Source of the DNA: Armatimonadota bacterium
Lineage (GTDB): Bacteria > Armatimonadota > Armatimonadia > Armatimonadales > Armatimonadaceae
Assembly: GCA_014380985.1 (NCBI GenBank)
Contig: JACMIU010000192.1
Span: 1-5,281 of the forward strand
Length of the DNA stretch: 5,281 bases
Reading direction: 5' to 3'
Shown here: positions 1 to 5,281 of the stretch, piece by piece
How the letters are laid out: each line of letters starts with the position of its first letter
Numbering within the stretch: position 1 is the first letter of the stretch
The notes under the pieces: model-generated
Seen by the model: the letters and a program-made list of their open reading frames with translations, nothing else
Databases searched by the model: none
Told to the model about the DNA's origin: nothing
Program-made: the position numbers and the translations under genes

Positions 1-58
1 ACGATTCCCGGCGCACCGCCGCCGAAAATCGCGCCCCCATAACTTCCCAGCGATTCGA

Positions 59-886
59 TTACGGTCGTTTCGGCGGGTCTACCTTTTTGTAGCCGTTCGG
101 GAGCGAGAAATACGAATCGGGCAGGGCGTCCTCGCTGATGCGCGTGGTCTGCGTTTGCGTCACCAAAGGCGGCGGCGACGTGGTTTCGCCCGACTGTGCG
201 AGCGCGGCGGCACTGTAGATCGTGCGGGCGGTCTGTGTGCCGTCGAGCGAAATACCCTTGATACTGCCCATCTTATCCACCACCGGCTTCAATCCTTCGG
301 CACTACCGGGTGGCAGTGCCTTCAAGATAGCCGTGGAACGCTGACGCTTCGCCAAGTCCGCCCCCGGAATATCGGTTGTCCAAAGATCGCCGGTGATTAT
401 CTGCGATGGCAAAAACGACGCCAGGGCGGCGGGCGCGTTCGCGTCCTTGGGCGAAAGTGTCAGGTTGATCGAATACTTGTAGTGCCGCGCCGGTTTGCCC
501 GCAATAACCTTCTCCTCGCCGGTTTCGGTGACGGTCGCTTCGCCGGAAAACTTGACCATATCCATCATCTTGTTTTCCACCGCCGCCGCCTGACCGACTT
601 GCTCAAAATACGTTTTGGTTTTGGGATTCAGATATAGCGTGGTGTCGGTCGCCCCGTCGTAAAGCATGATCGAATCCGCGGTTTCGACGCGCTGTTTGTC
701 GCCCTTATAGTAGGTGAACACCTTGCTGACCTGCGGCTTCGCGGCTTTTCCGGCGGGCAGTTCCGCCGCGTTCTCACCGGTCACGGTCACGGTTTGTTCG
801 ATTTTCAAATCGGCACGGGCGATACCGGCGAAAGCGGCAACGGCAACAAGAGCGGCGGCGGTTCGCGCCGCGTGTAAGTTCAACAT
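59..886 (-). CDS. Exported DUF4412-like protein (LolA/LppX-like lipoprotein-carrier style fold suspected)
   Basis: A 275-residue protein of unknown exact function. Residues 1-25 form a typical Sec signal peptide: a short basic n-region, a hydrophobic Ala/Val-rich core, and an A-R-A cleavage site before Asp26. No lipobox cysteine is present, so it should be soluble in the periplasm or secreted. The mature part resembles the DUF4412 family: a KVFTYYKGDKQRVE stretch (residues 55-68), a 'D-x-LYLNPKTKTY' strand (81-93), the 'VIAGKPARHYKY' strand (127-138), a 'GDLWTTDIP' segment (166-174) and a C-terminal 'YFSLPNGYKKV' ending (259-269). DUF4412 proteins are thought to be all-beta, related to LolA-type folds, with no known enzymatic role. 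The ATG at 886 was chosen because it begins the signal peptide and follows a strong purine-rich RBS; an upstream TTG would add a non-signal-like 25-residue extension. It is probably monocistronic or follows ribBA on the same strand. Coding status is sure; the family assignment is moderately sure. Confidence 0.85.
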   Translation of the reverse strand: MLNLHAARTAAALVAVAAFAGIARADLKIEQTVTVTGENAAELPAGKAAKPQVSKVFTYYKGDKQRVETADSIMLYDGATDTTLYLNPKTKTYFEQVGQAAAVENKMMDMVKFSGEATVTETGEEKVIAGKPARHYKYSINLTLSPKDANAPAALASFLPSQIITGDLWTTDIPGADLAKRQRSTAILKALPPGSAEGLKPVVDKMGSIKGISLDGTQTARTIYSAAALAQSGETTSPPPLVTQTQTTRISEDALPDSYFSLPNGYKKVDPPKRP

Positions 887-896
887 AGTTGTTCGA

Positions 897-906
897 TTCC
901 TTCCCC
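897..906 (-). promoter_or_regulatory. Ribosome binding site for the DUF4412-like gene
   Basis: Read on the minus strand, a GGGGGAAGGAA purine run lies about 10 bases upstream of the ATG at 886. It decides the start: the alternative TTG start at 961 lies inside the palindromic repeat and has no comparable signal. I see no convincing -35/-10 pair between this site and the repeat. Confidence 0.65.
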
Positions 907-951
907 CAAAACTACGGCACACGCGTGGGGTCGGTTCCCGCGCTGGAGATT

Positions 952-1038
952 GAACCGCCAAGACGCCAAGAAAAGGAGGGAGGAAAGAAATCTTAAAAAT
1001 CTTCTCCGGTCTTGGCGTCCTTGGCGTCTTGGCGGTTC
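952..1038. repeat. Palindromic intergenic repeat (CCGCCAAGACGCCAAG type)
   Basis: Two perfect 19-base inverted arms, gaaccgccaagacgccaag at 952-970 and its exact reverse complement at 1020-1038, enclose a 49-base centre. The right arm is preceded by a second tandem copy of the 9-mer cttggcgtc (1011-1019 and 1020-1028), which the left arm lacks, so the element is slightly asymmetric. The centre opens with a homopurine tract on the plus strand (968-990) and then an AT-rich patch with 'aaatctt' and 'aaaatctt' words. Elements with this arm sequence occur as dispersed intergenic palindromes in several environmental phyla (general recollection, not checked). It begins 4 bases after the ribBA stop codon, so the ribBA transcript could end in a long hairpin. 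There is no U-tract after the stem, so a simple intrinsic terminator is not evident. No transposase is encoded, so if mobile it would be MITE- or REP-like. Confidence 0.8.
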
Positions 1039-1042
1039 GTTC

Positions 1043-2245
1043 TTAAAGCGTGTGTCCCATGCGGTCGCGCTTGGTTTCCAAGTAGCGCGAGTTGTGCGCG
1101 TTCGGTTCGGACGCCAGCGGCACGGTTTCCACAATCTCCAAGTCGAATCCTTCGATGCCCGCTTTTTTTGCCGGGTTGTTCGTGAGGAGGCGCAGTTTGG
1201 TTAGCCCCAAGTCGGTGAGAATCTGCGCCCCGATACCGTAGTCGCGCAGGTCGGCTTTGAAACCGAGTTGCTCGTTGGCGTCCACGGTGTCAATCCCGGC
1301 GTCTTGGAGTTCGTAAGCCCGCATTTTGTTGACCAGTCCGATGCCGCGCCCCTCCTGCTCGATGTATAAAAGAACGCCGGTTCCGGCGTCGGCGATGGCT
1401 TGAAGCGACTGATGCAACTGGTCGCCGCAGTCGCACCGGAGCGAATCGAGCAGGTCGCCGGTCACGCAGGACGAATGGATGCGCGTCAGCACCGGTTCGC
1501 CCGTGGTCACGTTTCCCATCGTGAACGCGACGTAATCGGATTTGTCCACGTCCGAACGGTACGCGTGCGCGACAAAATCGCCGTAGCGCGTCGGCATTCG
1601 GGCGGTGGCGACCTTGTGCGCCAACTTCTCGGTGCGGCGGCGGTAGCGTATCAGATCGGTAATCGTGACTAACTTCAGGTCGAAATGCACGGCGAGTTCG
1701 GCAAGGGCGGGAACGCGCATCATTTCGCCGTCGTCATCCATAATCTCGCAAATCACGCCAACCGGGGTAAGTCCCGCGAGGCGAAGCAGGTCAACCGTGG
1801 CTTCGGTGTGACCGGGGCGTTTCAGCACTCCCCCCGCACGTGCCATGAGCGGGTTGACATGACCGGGGCGGTTGAAGTCGCCGGGTTTCGCGTCCGCGTC
1901 GGCTAACTTGCGGATGGTGGCGGCGCGGTCGGCGGCGGACGATCCGGTCGTCGTGCCTTCGCGGGCGTCCACGGTTACGGTGAACGCGGTGCGCAGAACC
2001 TCGGAGTTGTCCTGCACCATCAGGTCAAGGTGCAAATCGTGGAGACGTTCCGCCAGCATCGGCACGGTGATAATCCCCGACGCGAAGCGCGTCATGCGGG
2101 TAATATCGCCCGCCCCGACGAACTGCGCGGCAATCACAAAGTCGCCCTCGTTTTCGCGGTCTTCGTCGTCAACAAGGATAATCATTTTCCCGGCGCGAAG
2201 GTCGGCGACGGCTTCTTCAATCGGAGCGAACGTGGCGGTATTCAT
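1043..2245 (-). CDS. ribBA: Bifunctional 3,4-dihydroxy-2-butanone-4-phosphate synthase / GTP cyclohydrolase II
   Basis: A complete 400-residue RibBA, the usual length for the fused enzyme. It makes both precursors of riboflavin in the cytoplasm: the N-terminal half converts ribulose 5-phosphate to 3,4-dihydroxy-2-butanone 4-phosphate plus formate, and the C-terminal half opens GTP to 2,5-diamino-6-ribosylamino-pyrimidinone phosphate. The RibB half (about 1-200) shows the metal-binding acidic loop DDEDRENEGD (26-35), RPGHVNPL (126-133), GHTEATVDL (145-153) and C-E-I (166-168). The RibA half (about 205-400) shows the zinc site H-S-S-C-x10-C-D-C (Cys260, Cys271, Cys273), EQEGRGIGL (296-304), AYELQD (310-315), the DLRDYG loop (332-337) and LTNNPAKKAGI (354-364); Tyr311 and Arg334 align by motif with the catalytic Tyr and Arg of E. 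coli RibA. Both halves look active. The start at 2245 gives the standard short N-terminus, although its RBS is weak. No other rib gene is adjacent, and the 44-50 bp leader is too short for an FMN riboswitch. Confidence 0.97.
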   Translation of the reverse strand: MNTATFAPIEEAVADLRAGKMIILVDDEDRENEGDFVIAAQFVGAGDITRMTRFASGIITVPMLAERLHDLHLDLMVQDNSEVLRTAFTVTVDAREGTTTGSSAADRAATIRKLADADAKPGDFNRPGHVNPLMARAGGVLKRPGHTEATVDLLRLAGLTPVGVICEIMDDDGEMMRVPALAELAVHFDLKLVTITDLIRYRRRTEKLAHKVATARMPTRYGDFVAHAYRSDVDKSDYVAFTMGNVTTGEPVLTRIHSSCVTGDLLDSLRCDCGDQLHQSLQAIADAGTGVLLYIEQEGRGIGLVNKMRAYELQDAGIDTVDANEQLGFKADLRDYGIGAQILTDLGLTKLRLLTNNPAKKAGIEGFDLEIVETVPLASEPNAHNSRYLETKRDRMGHTL

Positions 2246-2295
2246 AAAACGGGAACGCTTTCTACGTCGGGTCAGGCGATGCCTACCCCTTGCTT

Positions 2296-2580
2296 ATGAT
2301 ACACCATTCCCCGGCGATTCTATCCCGGTCTAAACCGCCTCTTGCGCTCACAATCTTTTCCGACGCGGCAGGAAGCCGGCTTTACGAAGCCGACCCGCCC
2401 GCGCAAGGCGATTTGAACTCGCATCAGATTACCGCACTCGCGCCGGGACAGGTAGTCCTCTGCGCGGTGACGGTTGCGGAAGTCTTCGTGTCCGGCTTGT
2501 TTACGACGAACGATCTGCCGAAACTGTTGGGCGCACTCGACCATGTTATCGCGGCGTATGCGGACAACATTCCGGTATAA
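2296..2580 (+). CDS. Small hypothetical protein upstream of rqcH
   Basis: An open frame of 94 codons from the ATG at 2296 (a TTG at 2290 would add two residues). I do not recognise the family. Support for it being real: third codon positions are about two-thirds G/C, no comparable gene fits on the other strand, and its TAA ends 6 bases before the rqcH ATG, as expected for coupled genes. The first 16 codons are less GC-biased than the rest and neither start has a Shine-Dalgarno sequence; a TTG at 2413, preceded by AAGG, would give a 55-residue product starting MNSHQITALAPG. The C-terminal half has a hydrophobic strand-like segment (VVLCAVTVAEVFVSGLF, residues 53-69 of the long form), followed by a helix-like DLPKLLGALDHVIAAYAD. 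There is no signal peptide and no clear membrane helix, so a small cytoplasmic protein is likely. It is divergent from ribBA. Confidence 0.55.
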   Translation: MIHHSPAILSRSKPPLALTIFSDAAGSRLYEADPPAQGDLNSHQITALAPGQVVLCAVTVAEVFVSGLFTTNDLPKLLGALDHVIAAYADNIPV

Positions 2581-2586
2581 CAGTTC

Positions 2587-4308
2587 ATGAGCAGTACCAT
2601 TGCGTTCGATACGTTTGTGCTTGCCGCCGTCGCCGAGGAATTAAGTCGTGCGCTGGTCGGGGCGCGGGTGCAGAAGGTGCGCCAAGTGGACGCTACGACA
2701 TTCACGCTGTCGCTGTACGGCGAGCGGGGCGGGGCGAGCACACTTCTCGTGTGCGCCGACCCACGAGATTTTCGCGTTCATTTGACGCAGGTTCGGCGCG
2801 AACCGCTCCCCACCGCGACGCAGTTTTTGCAGGCGGCGCGTAAGTGGCTCGACGGCGCGACGTTTGTTGAAGCCGTTCTACCGACGTGGGACAGGTTGAT
2901 TCGCTTGACGTTCCGAACGCCGGAAAACGAAACGGTGTACGTTTTCGCCGAACTGATGGGGCGCAACGCGAACGTGATTCTCGCCACGGGGGTGGGCGAC
3001 GCGCCGATGATTCGCGCCGTGCTTCGCCGCGCTTCGGGGGGCGAACGCGAACTGCGCCCGAACGCTACGTATCTTTCTCCGCCGGGAACGGGCGACAAGC
3101 CCGACCCGCGCACCGTGATGGATGCGGACGTTCCCGCCGCGCCGGACGAAGCGGCGAAGTTTTTGGCGGCAACCTTCTCCGGCGTGTCGCGCTTCGCGGC
3201 GACGGAAACGGTGGCGAAAGCGGCGCACGACGGGGAGGGTTACGCCGCCGCGCTGGTTTCGATGTGCGCGGACGCCGACGCGGGGCGGTTCGACCCGCAC
3301 CAAATCGGAGACGCGGACGGCAAAACAATCGGTGTTTGGGCGTTCGTGCCGCGTAGTGTCCCGGCGGGGTTGCGGTTTCGGCGTGAGAGCATTTCGGTCG
3401 CGCTGGACACGTTCTACGCGGCGATGAGTGAGCGCGTTTCGGGCGCGGACGAACGCGCCGCCTTGGCGAAAGCCCTGCAAAAGGAGACCGCATTTCGGGA
3501 GAAAGAATTAGCGTCGCAACGCCAGACGCTGGCGCAAGCCGAACGCGCCGACGAGTTTGAGCGGTGGGGCAACCTGCTTTTAGCGTCGCCGTTACTCGTT
3601 CCTGACGGCGGCGCGGCTTCGGTGACGCTCCCCGATTTGTACGCCGACACCGAGGGCGCGACTGTGACAATCGCGCTGGACGCGAACCGCAGTGGGCGCG
3701 AAAACGCCGACGCGCTTTTCGCCCGCGCCCGCAAAAGCCGCGATGCCGCCGAATACGCCGACGGTCGCGCTGCCGACCTCGCGGACGAACTGGAGCAAAT
3801 CGCCGCCATCATGGTGCGCCTCGATGCCGCGCAAACCGACGCCGACCTTGAAGCCGTGCGCGAGGGGCTGGAGGAAATCGTTGGCGCGGCACGGGTCGGC
3901 GGCGGCGACAAGCCGGACAAGAAAATCGTCCGCAAGCCGTTCGACGGCCATAAAGTCCGCACCTATGATATTGACGGATTCACGTTCTACGTCGGCGAAA
4001 CGGCGGACGCGAACGATCATTTGCTAACGCGGGTGGCGTCGCCGAGCGATATTTGGATGCACGTTCGCGCCGCGACGGGGGCGCACGGCGTTCTGCGAAC
4101 GAACAAGGAGCCGACCCGCGTTCCCGATTCCGTGATACGAAAAGCCGCCGCCGTGGTCGCCGCGAAATCCCAAAGCGTGAAGCACAGTAGCGTGGTCGCC
4201 GTGGACATCACCGAACGGCGATACGTGCGAAAGCCTCGCGGCGCGAAAGCGGGTCTCGCGCAGTATTCGCAAGCACGAACGATTGATGTCACGCCGAAAC
4301 TGCTGTGA
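2587..4308 (+). CDS. rqcH: RqcH, NFACT-family ribosome quality control protein (Rqc2/NEMF homologue; formerly 'fibronectin-binding protein')
   Basis: A 573-residue NFACT protein, close to the roughly 570 of B. subtilis RqcH. In the known pathway RqcH binds the 50S subunit carrying a stalled peptidyl-tRNA, recruits tRNA-Ala and adds a C-terminal alanine tail that marks the chain for proteolysis. The NFACT-N domain (about 1-175) begins with the typical FDTFVLAAVAEEL, contains AELMGRNANVIL (121-132), and ends at 'ATYLSPPGTGDKPDP' (160-174). Asp8 and the Asp102-Arg103 pair (in TWDRLIRL) match the residues essential for tailing in yeast Rqc2 and B. subtilis RqcH, so it should be active. A helix-hairpin-helix region (about 180-240) is followed by a charged, Ala-rich coiled coil (about 285-430). 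The C-terminal NFACT-R domain (about 452-565) has SDIWMHVRAATGAHGVLR (487-504), an AA-rich helix (520-527) and RKPRGAKAGLAQY (548-560). Its usual GRNNxQND loop is changed to GETADANDHLL (470-480). The start is the only sensible one but lacks an SD, suggesting coupling to the small ORF before it. Confidence 0.94.
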   Translation: MSSTIAFDTFVLAAVAEELSRALVGARVQKVRQVDATTFTLSLYGERGGASTLLVCADPRDFRVHLTQVRREPLPTATQFLQAARKWLDGATFVEAVLPTWDRLIRLTFRTPENETVYVFAELMGRNANVILATGVGDAPMIRAVLRRASGGERELRPNATYLSPPGTGDKPDPRTVMDADVPAAPDEAAKFLAATFSGVSRFAATETVAKAAHDGEGYAAALVSMCADADAGRFDPHQIGDADGKTIGVWAFVPRSVPAGLRFRRESISVALDTFYAAMSERVSGADERAALAKALQKETAFREKELASQRQTLAQAERADEFERWGNLLLASPLLVPDGGAASVTLPDLYADTEGATVTIALDANRSGRENADALFARARKSRDAAEYADGRAADLADELEQIAAIMVRLDAAQTDADLEAVREGLEEIVGAARVGGGDKPDKKIVRKPFDGHKVRTYDIDGFTFYVGETADANDHLLTRVASPSDIWMHVRAATGAHGVLRTNKEPTRVPDSVIRKAAAVVAAKSQSVKHSSVVAVDITERRYVRKPRGAKAGLAQYSQARTIDVTPKLL

Positions 4309-4311
4309 GGT

Positions 4312-4578
4312 TTAGTGCGACGTTGTTTTCTTGTCGCTCTGGTACGGGGTTTGCCACTCGAACACGACATCGGAAACACCGGGTCGCGTTTTGAGGGCTT
4401 TGTAAAGGAGGTTAACTTCCGCGTCGAAATCGTGTTCGCGCCCCGGTAGCGGGCGCACCTTGCCGTACAGGTGAACCAGACCGCGAATCACCGCGACCTG
4501 CGTTTCGTTGGTGTCTAAGGCGTGACGTACCAACTCTTTTTTGACTAACCGAACCGTGTCTTTATCTGCCGATTGCAT
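4312..4578 (-). CDS. Small BON-domain-like protein
   Basis: An 88-residue protein whose core (about 26-76) resembles a single BON domain: a 'VAVIRGLVHLYGKV' strand pair carrying the typical G-x-V-x-L-x-G-x-V pattern (Gly33, Val35, Leu37, Gly39, Val41), then a helix (DFDAEVNLLYKALKTRPG, 50-67) and a final strand 'VSDVVFEW' (68-75). An N-terminal helix (DTVRLVKKELVRHAL, 7-21) completes the alpha/beta layout. BON domains in known proteins bind phospholipid or other ligands and usually occur in exported or membrane proteins; this one has no signal peptide or transmembrane segment and looks cytoplasmic. The 'PLPGREHD' insertion (43-50) between the strand pair and the helix is long for BON. The ATG is preceded by a good AGGAG at 8 bases. 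It is transcribed towards rqcH and their stops are 3 bases apart. Coding status is fairly sure; the domain call is a pattern match from memory. Confidence 0.75.
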   Translation of the reverse strand: MQSADKDTVRLVKKELVRHALDTNETQVAVIRGLVHLYGKVRPLPGREHDFDAEVNLLYKALKTRPGVSDVVFEWQTPYQSDKKTTSH

Positions 4579-4586
4579 CGCTTTTG

Positions 4587-4591
4587 CTCCT
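4587..4591 (-). promoter_or_regulatory. Ribosome binding site of the BON-like gene
   Basis: The minus strand reads AGGAG with 8 bases to the ATG at 4578, the clearest Shine-Dalgarno in the window, and it fixes the start of the small gene. Just upstream in the leader a 5-bp GCGCC/GGCGC inverted repeat (4596-4600 and 4611-4615, 10-base loop) could form a small hairpin. Confidence 0.7.
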
Positions 4592-4657
4592 GATTGCGCC
4601 GCATCGTTAAGGCGCGAAAAAAAGAATTACCGAATTGCCGAACCGAGAAAAACCGTC

Positions 4658-4686
4658 ATTATGAAGTTATATTGAATAGTCGGTAA
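4658..4686 (-). promoter_or_regulatory. Candidate sigma-70-type promoter of the BON-like gene
   Basis: On the minus strand TTACCG (4686-4681) is followed after exactly 17 bases by CATAAT (4663-4658), which matches five of six consensus bases at -10 but only three at -35. The patch is clearly more AT-rich than its surroundings. Transcription would start near 4651, giving a leader of about 70 bases. This is a pattern match only. Confidence 0.3.
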
Positions 4687-4716
4687 CACGGTGACGAAAG
4701 TTCATTCGCCACCGTG
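4687..4716. terminator. Stem-loop downstream of the phoD-like gene, possible terminator
   Basis: cacggtg (4687-4693) and caccgtg (4710-4716) pair perfectly; after one mismatch (4694/4709) cgaa (4695-4698) pairs with ttcg (4705-4708), leaving a 6-base loop. It begins 16 bases after the phoD-like stop codon in the direction of transcription. No U-run follows on the minus strand, so it may be a weak terminator, an mRNA 3'-end stabiliser, or an operator, since it abuts the candidate promoter of the next gene. Confidence 0.4.
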
Positions 4717-4731
4717 GTATCACGATTCATT

Positions 4732-5281
4732 TTATGCCAGAACCGCGCCGGGCGTACCGTTTTGCACCACGAACGCCGCATCCGTGGTAACGGTTGCCGT
4801 GGTGGAAACCACTTGCCCCGCCGTTGGCGTCGAGGTCACGGATTTGAAGTCGGTGCGGAACGTGTCTTGCGTCACGGTGCAGAGCGAGTAACCGCGCTTT
4901 CGTGCCTGCAGGTACTTCGTCCACGGCGAGAAGAACGCCGCCGCGCCTTCCGCCGGAGCCCAGAAGCCGCTCGGAAAGTCCGCCGTGATGGACGAACAGA
5001 CAAACTCGGTGGCAACGGTCGCGGAGTTCGGATTCAGGAAGTCGGCTTTCAGGTCATGCACCCACGCGGAGTGAATGTCGCCGGTCAGCACCACCACGTT
5101 CTTCGCCGGGTTTGCGGCGAATGTATTGAGCAAGCGTTGCCGCGCCGCGCCGTAACCGTCCCATTGGTCAACGTTCCACAGGTTGGGACCGCCTGCCGAA
5201 ACAGGAATCGCTGCGCCATAGTTGAACCGAGCCATCATCACCTGTTGCCCCAACACATTCCATCGCGTGTTGGAGGCGGCA
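4732..5281 (-). CDS. phoD: PhoD-family alkaline phosphatase/phosphodiesterase, C-terminal part (cut by the right edge)
   Basis: The C-terminal 182 residues of a PhoD-like metallophosphoesterase; the 5' part lies beyond position 5281, and the frame is open to the edge (visible start AASNTRWNVLGQQVMMARF). Family landmarks: 'WNVLGQQVMM' (residues 7-16 of the visible part), DQWDGYGAARQRLL (38-51), and VVVLTGDIHSAWVHDLK (62-78), where the G-D-x-H supplies conserved metal-site Asp and His. They are followed by 'EFVCSSITADFPSGFW' (92-107) and the usual beta-rich tail. PhoD enzymes are exported, normally by the Tat pathway, and release phosphate from phosphomonoesters or diesters using a metal cluster. 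The signal peptide and first metal ligands cannot be seen here. The ending 'VVQNGTPGAVLA' is typical of the family. No Pho-regulon site can be judged because the promoter is outside the window. Family is sure; substrate is not. Confidence 0.9.
   Translation of the reverse strand, partial: AASNTRWNVLGQQVMMARFNYGAAIPVSAGGPNLWNVDQWDGYGAARQRLLNTFAANPAKNVVVLTGDIHSAWVHDLKADFLNPNSATVATEFVCSSITADFPSGFWAPAEGAAAFFSPWTKYLQARKRGYSLCTVTQDTFRTDFKSVTSTPTAGQVVSTTATVTTDAAFVVQNGTPGAVLA

Noticed and set aside
1..58. Edge of another gene: minus-strand frame reading SYGGAIFGGGAPGI, a minus-strand ATG at 40 (MGARFSAAV), or a plus-strand tail ending at 42
   Set aside because: Three mutually exclusive readings of similar quality, all too short to judge. 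The first looks coding-like but has no normal start after the upstream gene; the ATG at 40 has its purine run too close. The 10-14/31-35 GC stem is also too weak to call a terminator.
920..927. Perfect 8-bp palindrome CACGCGTG between the repeat and the DUF4412-like gene
   Set aside because: It could be an operator half, but 8-bp palindromes are frequent in GC-rich DNA and nothing else supports it.
887..961. N-terminal extension of the DUF4412-like protein to a TTG at 961
   Set aside because: It would place 25 non-hydrophobic residues before a clean signal peptide, runs into the palindromic repeat, and ignores the good RBS before the ATG at 886.
2296..2324. ribBA promoter with -10 TATCAT (2301-2296, minus strand)
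   Set aside because: The hexamer 17 bases upstream (GATAGA) matches the -35 consensus at only two positions, and the site overlaps the start of the small ORF; not strong enough to list.
2424..2741. Minus-strand frame across the small ORF and the rqcH start
   Set aside because: It overlaps the conserved rqcH N-terminus by about 150 bases and its Thr/Ser/Ala-rich product shows no recognisable motif.
2878..3962. Long open frames antisense to rqcH (for example 2878-3480, 3065-3670, 3414-3962)
   Set aside because: They are Arg/Pro- or Ser/Ala-rich, typical of reverse frames in GC-rich genes, overlap one another, and lie fully inside a well-supported rqcH.
4732..5256. A complete 174-residue gene starting with GTG at 5256
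   Set aside because: The frame continues upstream to the window edge with family-typical residues (NTRWN before VLGQQ), and the PhoD N-terminal metal ligands are missing, so this is a truncated view of a longer gene.

Overview
The window (5281 bp, GC-rich, coding third positions biased to G/C) reads as an ordinary chromosomal stretch from a free-living bacterium. Two exported-type proteins (a DUF4412-like protein with a Sec signal peptide and a PhoD-family phosphatase), an RqcH of the kind missing from most Proteobacteria, and a palindromic CCGCCAAGACGCCAAG-type intergenic repeat suggest a diderm outside the Proteobacteria. Something Armatimonadota- or Planctomycetes-like is possible, but this is an inference from gene content and style; there is no rRNA or marker gene here to settle it.

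Layout, left to right. Positions 1-58 are a short edge segment with no callable gene. On the minus strand, 59-886 encodes a secreted or periplasmic DUF4412-like protein. A 152-bp gap (887-1042... strictly 887 to the ribBA stop) carries the RBS of that gene and an 87-bp palindromic repeat with perfect 19-bp arms (952-1038). Still on the minus strand, 1043-2245 is a complete bifunctional riboflavin gene, ribBA. A short divergent spacer (about 50 bp) separates it from a plus-strand pair: a small unknown ORF (2296-2580) and, 6 bp later, rqcH (2587-4308). rqcH converges, with only 3 bp between stop codons, on a small minus-strand gene for a BON-like protein (4312-4578). A 153-bp gap with a stem-loop and a candidate promoter then precedes the 3' part of a minus-strand phoD-like phosphatase (4732 to the right edge), whose N-terminal part lies outside the window.

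Functionally the genes are a mixture: riboflavin precursor synthesis (RibBA), ribosome-associated quality control (RqcH), phosphate-ester scavenging (PhoD) and two or three proteins of unknown role. The only likely co-transcribed pair is the small ORF with rqcH. I looked for a coherent undescribed system and did not find one. The best leads are the unknown small ORF tied to rqcH, the cytoplasmic stand-alone BON-like protein that converges on rqcH, and the palindromic repeat immediately after the ribBA stop codon.
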